A program made the position numbers and the translations under genes. Shown one piece after another: positions 19,560-23,744 of a stretch of DNA of 23,744 nucleotides. Position 1 is the first letter of the stretch. Each line of letters starts with the position of its first letter. The stretch covers positions 1 through 23,744 of the forward strand of contig JASAON010001419.1 in NCBI GenBank assembly GCA_030849065.1. The letters are read 5' to 3'. The notes under the pieces were generated by a model, which was not told where the DNA came from, ran no database searches, and saw only the letters and a list, made by a program, of their open reading frames with translations. Source of the stretch: Jaenimonas drosophilae (lineage: Eukaryota; Euglenozoa; Kinetoplastea; Trypanosomatida; Trypanosomatidae).

Positions 19560-22433
19560 CTACATCACCGAGCACAGACTAAAGTGGCGGTTGTACCAAT
19601 CATCATGCCGCTCCTGCAGCTTTTGCTTTCGGGCAGCACGCTTGTTGTTGTATGCCGCTGCCTTCTCGGCGATGCTCGCCTTGGCCATCTCCAGTGGCAC
19701 ATGTCTGAGCTCCACCCGAAGCGTGCACCTCTCCTGCGATGATCCCGACGTGAGCTCCAAGGTTTGCTGCACCGTTGCCCCTTCACTCCACAGGTTGGGA
19801 TAATCCATCATCACCAACTCCGCCGACCCTTGCGAGGCGATCTCATAGAGCACAATTCGTACATGATCCTGACGATGCACCACAAAGGTGGCTACGCTCT
19901 CCCGCGTGTTGCGCTCCCAGCGCATCATCTCCCGATCAAACAAGAAGGGCGTCTTGTAGAGGAGGTTGGTGTTGGTTGAGACCTCCTCCCCAACTTTGTG
20001 GAGCACCTCACCTTGGCCAGCCACCCACGCCTCGCAGTGAAGCTTGAAGCGGTCCGGCAGGGTTGGCTCGATGGCCGCCACCTCCACAAAGCGCAGCTCC
20101 AGGCCCATCTCTTCCGTGAGGAGCTCCCGCACCGCCGCCACCGCCGCATCACCCATGAAGGGAGATGTGTGGTAGGACGGGGAGGCAGACTGCTGCTGCT
20201 GAAGATGCTGTTGGAGGAGCTGGAGCTGTTGTTGGCGTTGGGATGGCTGCTGAGAGGTGGCGGAGGCAGCAGCAGCAGCAGCATCAACTCCGGCTGATGC
20301 CTTCATCTCCTCCTCCTCTTCGCCGAGTGAGGACGGAGGCCGCAGCGATGGAGCCACCGCACCACTGCGGTGAAGACGGCTGGTTGATGGGATAGATATA
20401 TCAATCATCGCAGAGCCCTCGCGGCTCGTAGGAAGTGGGCCATCATGTGTGGCATGCTCAGACGTACCTTCTGCGTGTGGTGCATCAGTCAATGGCACAC
20501 ATGTGGCCGTTGGCCTCCATCCCCACAAGTAGGCACCGAGGAGCTGCATCGCGGGCAGCAACGCACTGAATCCGCCGGTGGACGTCTCAAGTGGAAGTGG
20601 TAAATGTGCAGGAACATAGCTGAATTTGCGTAGCGTTGCGGTATGGGTGACGGGTTGTGCTGCATCGGTGTTGTTATTGTTGTTGTTCGTGGGTGACTGG
20701 AATCCACGTTCATCGGCCATGGATGCCTTGCGTGCGAGGGTGTTGGGCCGGTAGGCATTGGCATCCACGATGGCCCCCAGGAGGGCCACACGATAGGGCC
20801 GCTGAGCAGCCACAGGCGGCGTACCAGCTTTGCCATCGTTGTTGTTGTGATCCTGCTTCTTCTGCGTTGATGCGGCGGTGGCGGCGCTGTTCTCAACCTC
20901 CTCTGCCGCCGCCGGTGCATCGCGCTCCGGATGCCATCGATCCACTTCACGCACCTGACGGCAAATGGCGGTGTTGCGGTTTTGAAGGCGCACGTAGAGC
21001 TTGGGAACATCCACAAGGCCCAACTCCTTCTCTTCCGCACCCCACGGGGTCTTTTGTTGCTCCTGATTGATGGGGTTGGTGATGATGGAGGAGGAGGAGG
21101 GGTTGGCGCCATCAAAACGCTCCACATAGGTGATACCGAGAAGAATAGTTGTCACGTCTGGTGGGAGATGTGGTAAATGAATATCAATGCACTCCACATC
21201 ACCAAGAGTGCTGGTGCCGCTCTTGGCATCACCGCTGTGCTCCGCCACGATCGGAACGTAGCGTTGATCAGCCGGAGCGGGAGCCCCACACCGCAGACGC
21301 GTTTGCTTCGGGTATAAGTGGTCTAAGTAGCGGTGATGTTCATCAAGCATCACGAGGAAGGCATCCACATCATAGGCACCATCCCAGCCCACACCAAAAC
21401 GCAGCTCACGGAGCTCCTCACGGGCAAACATGGGCTGTGCGTAGGGCTTCACCAGCGGGCCGTTGGGCAGTGCCATCAATGCGTTCATACGGGAGGCCGC
21501 TGGCACACCGAGTACATCCATCATGATGGGGAGTACATCCACGAAGGTGTAGCCATAACTCAGGATGTTCAGCTCACGTAAATCCCAGTGAGTGGATTTT
21601 TGCATGGACTCCATCTCCCCCAACTCATTTCGTGTTGGAGGAGGTGGCGGCACACGCAGCAACATGCAGCTCAAGCTGGCCGTACCGCTGGTACCTGGCC
21701 CTGGCATCACATCGATGGAGCCCACCTCCTCCTGACGTGTTTCGTTGAAGATGATGAGCCTCGCGTTTTGCAGAAGACGGAAGTCAATGCCGGTGTAGCT
21801 CGTGATGGAAACAAAAATAACCTCGGCCTCTTCTGGTACCTTTCGCAGCATAACCGTCAGCATCTCATCTGTCTTGGTCCGGCTGGTGTGGTGGGGCGTG
21901 CCACGGAGTGCTGCGGCCACATCATCATCATCCCCACCAACATCTTCACAGTTGATCATCACATCCTGCACCTCCTGGAGCTCTTCCTCTTCGTACAGGC
22001 GCTGAAAGATCGCCTCCATCGCCGTGGAGCCGCCTTGCTGTGTGCCGCGGTGCTCGAGCAAACGCTCGCGCCGTCGCGCCGCCAACACCGGGGCAGGTGT
22101 ACGGTGCTCATCTTCTCCGCCAACCACGGAATCCCCACTCAAAAACATGTAGGGGAGCTTCGATGGATGAACACGTCCAGCATTCGTGCGTGGTGAAGCC
22201 CGTGCGTTTGGGGCGGATGCACCGTGTGGCGTCATCTCCTCGGCAGAGATGCCCTCTGGAAACGGATGGTTGAAGTAGATGGCATCGATCAGCTTTCCTT
22301 GTTTGGTGAAGCACACAGCGCTGAGATCGAGGTCAATGGGTTCATCACCAACAAAGTTCCATCGCAGGCCGAGGGAGAGCACCACGTTGTTGGGGATGCG
22401 ATACACCTTCTGCCGGATATCCAACAAGGACAT
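19560..22433 (-). CDS. TerD-TerD protein with C-terminal C2-like domain
   Basis: This protein has 957 residues and starts at the ATG 22431-22433 (MSLLDIRQ); a longer frame would begin at TTG and is rejected. TerD domain 1 spans about 15-310: LSLGLRW, DLDLSAV (Asp34, Asp36), FLSGD (Asp101), VPEEAEVIFVSIT and a closing WDLRELNILSYGYTFVDVL. A disordered acidic insert (about 105-190) splits it. TerD domain 2 spans about 340-635: LRFGVGWD, YDVDAFLV (Asp355, Asp357), EHSGD (Asp402), LPPDVTTILLGIT and a closing GGFSALLPAMQLL. These Asp positions match the calcium-site pattern of bacterial TerD and Dictyostelium CABP proteins. A linker with Asn6, Ala and Gln runs follows. Residues about 776-914 look like a beta-rich C2-like domain, then a basic coiled tail (NNKRAARKQK). 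TerD proteins act in stress and membrane-linked responses; the role here is unknown. The TerD call is firm, the C2 call tentative. Confidence 0.88.
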   Translation of the reverse strand: MSLLDIRQKVYRIPNNVVLSLGLRWNFVGDEPIDLDLSAVCFTKQGKLIDAIYFNHPFPEGISAEEMTPHGASAPNARASPRTNAGRVHPSKLPYMFLSGDSVVGGEDEHRTPAPVLAARRRERLLEHRGTQQGGSTAMEAIFQRLYEEEELQEVQDVMINCEDVGGDDDDVAAALRGTPHHTSRTKTDEMLTVMLRKVPEEAEVIFVSITSYTGIDFRLLQNARLIIFNETRQEEVGSIDVMPGPGTSGTASLSCMLLRVPPPPPTRNELGEMESMQKSTHWDLRELNILSYGYTFVDVLPIMMDVLGVPAASRMNALMALPNGPLVKPYAQPMFAREELRELRFGVGWDGAYDVDAFLVMLDEHHRYLDHLYPKQTRLRCGAPAPADQRYVPIVAEHSGDAKSGTSTLGDVECIDIHLPHLPPDVTTILLGITYVERFDGANPSSSSIITNPINQEQQKTPWGAEEKELGLVDVPKLYVRLQNRNTAICRQVREVDRWHPERDAPAAAEEVENSAATAASTQKKQDHNNNDGKAGTPPVAAQRPYRVALLGAIVDANAYRPNTLARKASMADERGFQSPTNNNNNNTDAAQPVTHTATLRKFSYVPAHLPLPLETSTGGFSALLPAMQLLGAYLWGWRPTATCVPLTDAPHAEGTSEHATHDGPLPTSREGSAMIDISIPSTSRLHRSGAVAPSLRPPSSLGEEEEEMKASAGVDAAAAAASATSQQPSQRQQQLQLLQQHLQQQQSASPSYHTSPFMGDAAVAAVRELLTEEMGLELRFVEVAAIEPTLPDRFKLHCEAWVAGQGEVLHKVGEEVSTNTNLLYKTPFLFDREMMRWERNTRESVATFVVHRQDHVRIVLYEIASQGSAELVMMDYPNLWSEGATVQQTLELTSGSSQERCTLRVELRHVPLEMAKASIAEKAAAYNNKRAARKQKLQERHDDWYNRHFSLCSVM

Positions 22434-23548
22434 GTTGATGTGTGGGTGTAGTAGTTGTTGGTGGTCAATGAGTGCTACGACCACAATCAAAATGTTGTTG
22501 TTGCGTGTGGTGGTGGTTCACTAAAGTATGTAGAGTGAGTCAATAACACACCAAAATCACGCAACCAAGACAATAGATGGAAGTGGCTCCCTTGAAGCTA
22601 ACTAGCACAACATCACAAGAAGAATGGAGAGCAACATCATTGTTTATGGGTATCATCCCCGGCCAACTTCCCACAACAGACGAGTGAAAGTGTGAAGCAC
22701 CACAACCAATGAGGTTTGATTCACGTCATGAAGGAAGCACCTCCATCGACCTCATCATTCCTCATTGTTAATGCCAGATTATTGTTTCATTTTTTTTTTT
22801 GCGTGTGTTTGACTCTCCATAATTTATGACTCATCCTCTGAAATAAACACACCTCATCAGCATTGATGGATCTCCATCGGCAGCACAGCAGGAGTAGGTA
22901 GCCTCCTCTACTCATCCATGCCGCAAGTTGATGATGATCCAACGTCTTCATCACTACCCCCGACAGACAAAACAATCATAGCAGCAACCACACTGGTGGC
23001 GCCATCTTACGTTGTTTATTTGATGAGAAGGGGGGAGGGGCCTGTTGTGATTCATTCCATGAGGGAGAAGCCCCTTGTTGTGCGAGAACAGCCCATGTTC
23101 TCTAACAACATCAATTTGCACACCAATCATATATAATCAAAAATACAGAAAACAAGAAAAGAAGGACGTCCACGTGTGAGTGGTGAATGCTGTGTTTGCA
23201 GTGAAAATGCATGTATGAAGAACATACACACACATACACACACAAACACCCATCAGCATCAACGCACTCTAATCGAGGACGTAGTGATGAGGGGTGGAGA
23301 TGAAAAGAAGATGCGGCAATAGTCAGCGCAACACAAAGCGATGATGGGGCGTTGATTCCAACAAGATGCCGAGGAGCTGCTAGCACCATCAACAGGCACC
23401 ATTCAGATCCCTTGCCACAGGGCATCAATGAGATTTTGATGCAACACAACGGGAGTAGGTGTAGGTGGATGGACTAGCATCCCTCCACATCCTCCTTCTC
23501 ACCTCTGGCGTCATTCGTGCGCTTCTGTTCCAATCTCATCCTTCTTCA
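22434..23548. other. Spacer between the TerD-domain gene and the calreticulin gene
   Basis: These 1.1 kb carry the TerD gene leader and the 3' UTR of the calreticulin gene. A T-run of about ten residues on the plus strand (near 22791-22800) has opposite polarity to most homopolymer runs of the window, which are A-runs on this strand. A CA-rich block lies at about 23225-23250. The short frames on either strand have no recognisable domain. Confidence 0.55.
22521..22539 (-). promoter_or_regulatory. Candidate spliced-leader acceptor for the TerD-domain gene
   Basis: The coding strand reads CTCACTCTACATACTTTAG, with the AG at 22521-22522. The roughly 87-nt leader contains no ATG before 22433, which supports the start chosen. 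A later AG (GTCGTAG, 22475-22476) is an alternative. Confidence 0.4.
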
Positions 23549-23744
23549 CTACAGCTCGCGCTCCTCCTCCTCCCGGGCCTTGCGGGAGGCTTCCATCCTG
23601 GCACGGGCCTCATCATGTCGGGCCTGCATCATCTCAGCCTCCTCCTTGGCAATCACTCCGTAGGTCTTGCCCACCAAGTCCATCACCTCCTGAAGATTAT
23701 CACCGAGGATGATGTTGTCGAAGATGCTTCCGCCCTCCACCTGC
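23549..23744 (-). CDS. Calreticulin/calnexin-family protein, C-terminal end (5' part beyond window)
   Basis: The last 64 codons and a TAG stop (23549-23551) are visible. The first residues read QVEGGSIFDNIILGDN, the hallmark segment after the P-domain where calreticulin and calnexin return to the lectin fold (family pattern WQ..GG.IFDN..). A charged helix follows (about 30 residues of Glu, Lys, Arg, Ala and Met) and the chain ends in EREL. No membrane segment occurs, so calreticulin is favoured over calnexin. Calreticulin is an ER lumen chaperone for N-glycoproteins that binds calcium through a long acidic tail and is retained by a KDEL-like signal. Here the tail is very short and mixed-charge, and the ending only loosely resembles KDEL. 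The upstream neighbour lies outside the window. Confidence 0.88.
   Translation of the reverse strand, partial: QVEGGSIFDNIILGDNLQEVMDLVGKTYGVIAKEEAEMMQARHDEARARMEASRKAREEEEREL

Noticed and set aside
20489..21127. 212-codon minus-strand frame inside the TerD gene
   Set aside because: Out of frame with the TerD gene; Pro/Arg/Ser-rich composition is typical of a frame-shadow of GC-rich coding DNA.
21588..22196. 202-codon open frame on the plus strand
   Set aside because: Antisense to TerD domain 1 with no domain of its own.
1..23744. CRISPR array, rRNA, insertion sequence or retroelement
   Set aside because: No spaced direct repeats, no rRNA-like sequence, and no transposase or reverse transcriptase motif in any frame I read; the repeats present are microsatellites and one decamer array.

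Overview
The window looks like a piece of a kinetoplastid (euglenozoan flagellate) nuclear chromosome. Six complete and two edge-truncated protein genes can be supported. All are intronless, all lie on the minus strand, and all are separated by long low-complexity spacers. This is the layout of a kinetoplastid polycistronic transcription unit. Seven of the eight starts are visible; each is the first ATG after a pyrimidine tract plus AG on the coding strand, as expected for spliced-leader acceptors. The two amino acid permeases are of the kinetoplastid AAT type. The species cannot be named from the sequence alone.

Transcription runs from high to low coordinates. In that order the window holds: the 3' end of a calreticulin-like ER chaperone gene (23549-23744); a 957-residue protein with two divergent TerD domains and a C2-like tail (19560-22433); a 70-residue complex III hinge subunit of the QCR6/UQCRH family (18729-18941); a tandem pair of AAAP-family amino acid transporters (16744-18198 and 12696-14243); a 4.3-kb spacer with no convincing gene; and three diverged tandem paralogues of a family with two PH-like domains (6154-8394, 2864-5422 and 1-871, the last cut by the window edge).

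The genes do not form a metabolic pathway, and co-directional neighbours in kinetoplastids usually share transcription rather than function. The two local groups, the transporter pair and the PH-like trio, look like products of tandem duplication. The transporter pair keeps near-identical stretches of coding DNA, so it is recent or homogenised. The PH-like trio is strongly diverged and shares mainly an LPPxDPRNG signature and the PH-like cores.

The most unusual items are the TerD-TerD-C2-like fusion, the PH-like family whose first PH domain is split by long disordered inserts, a calreticulin with a very short non-acidic C-tail ending EREL, and an open stretch upstream of the first PH-like gene that resembles the end of a PH domain. 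No tRNA, rRNA, CRISPR array or mobile element was recognised. The spacers hold many microsatellites and one decamer tandem repeat.
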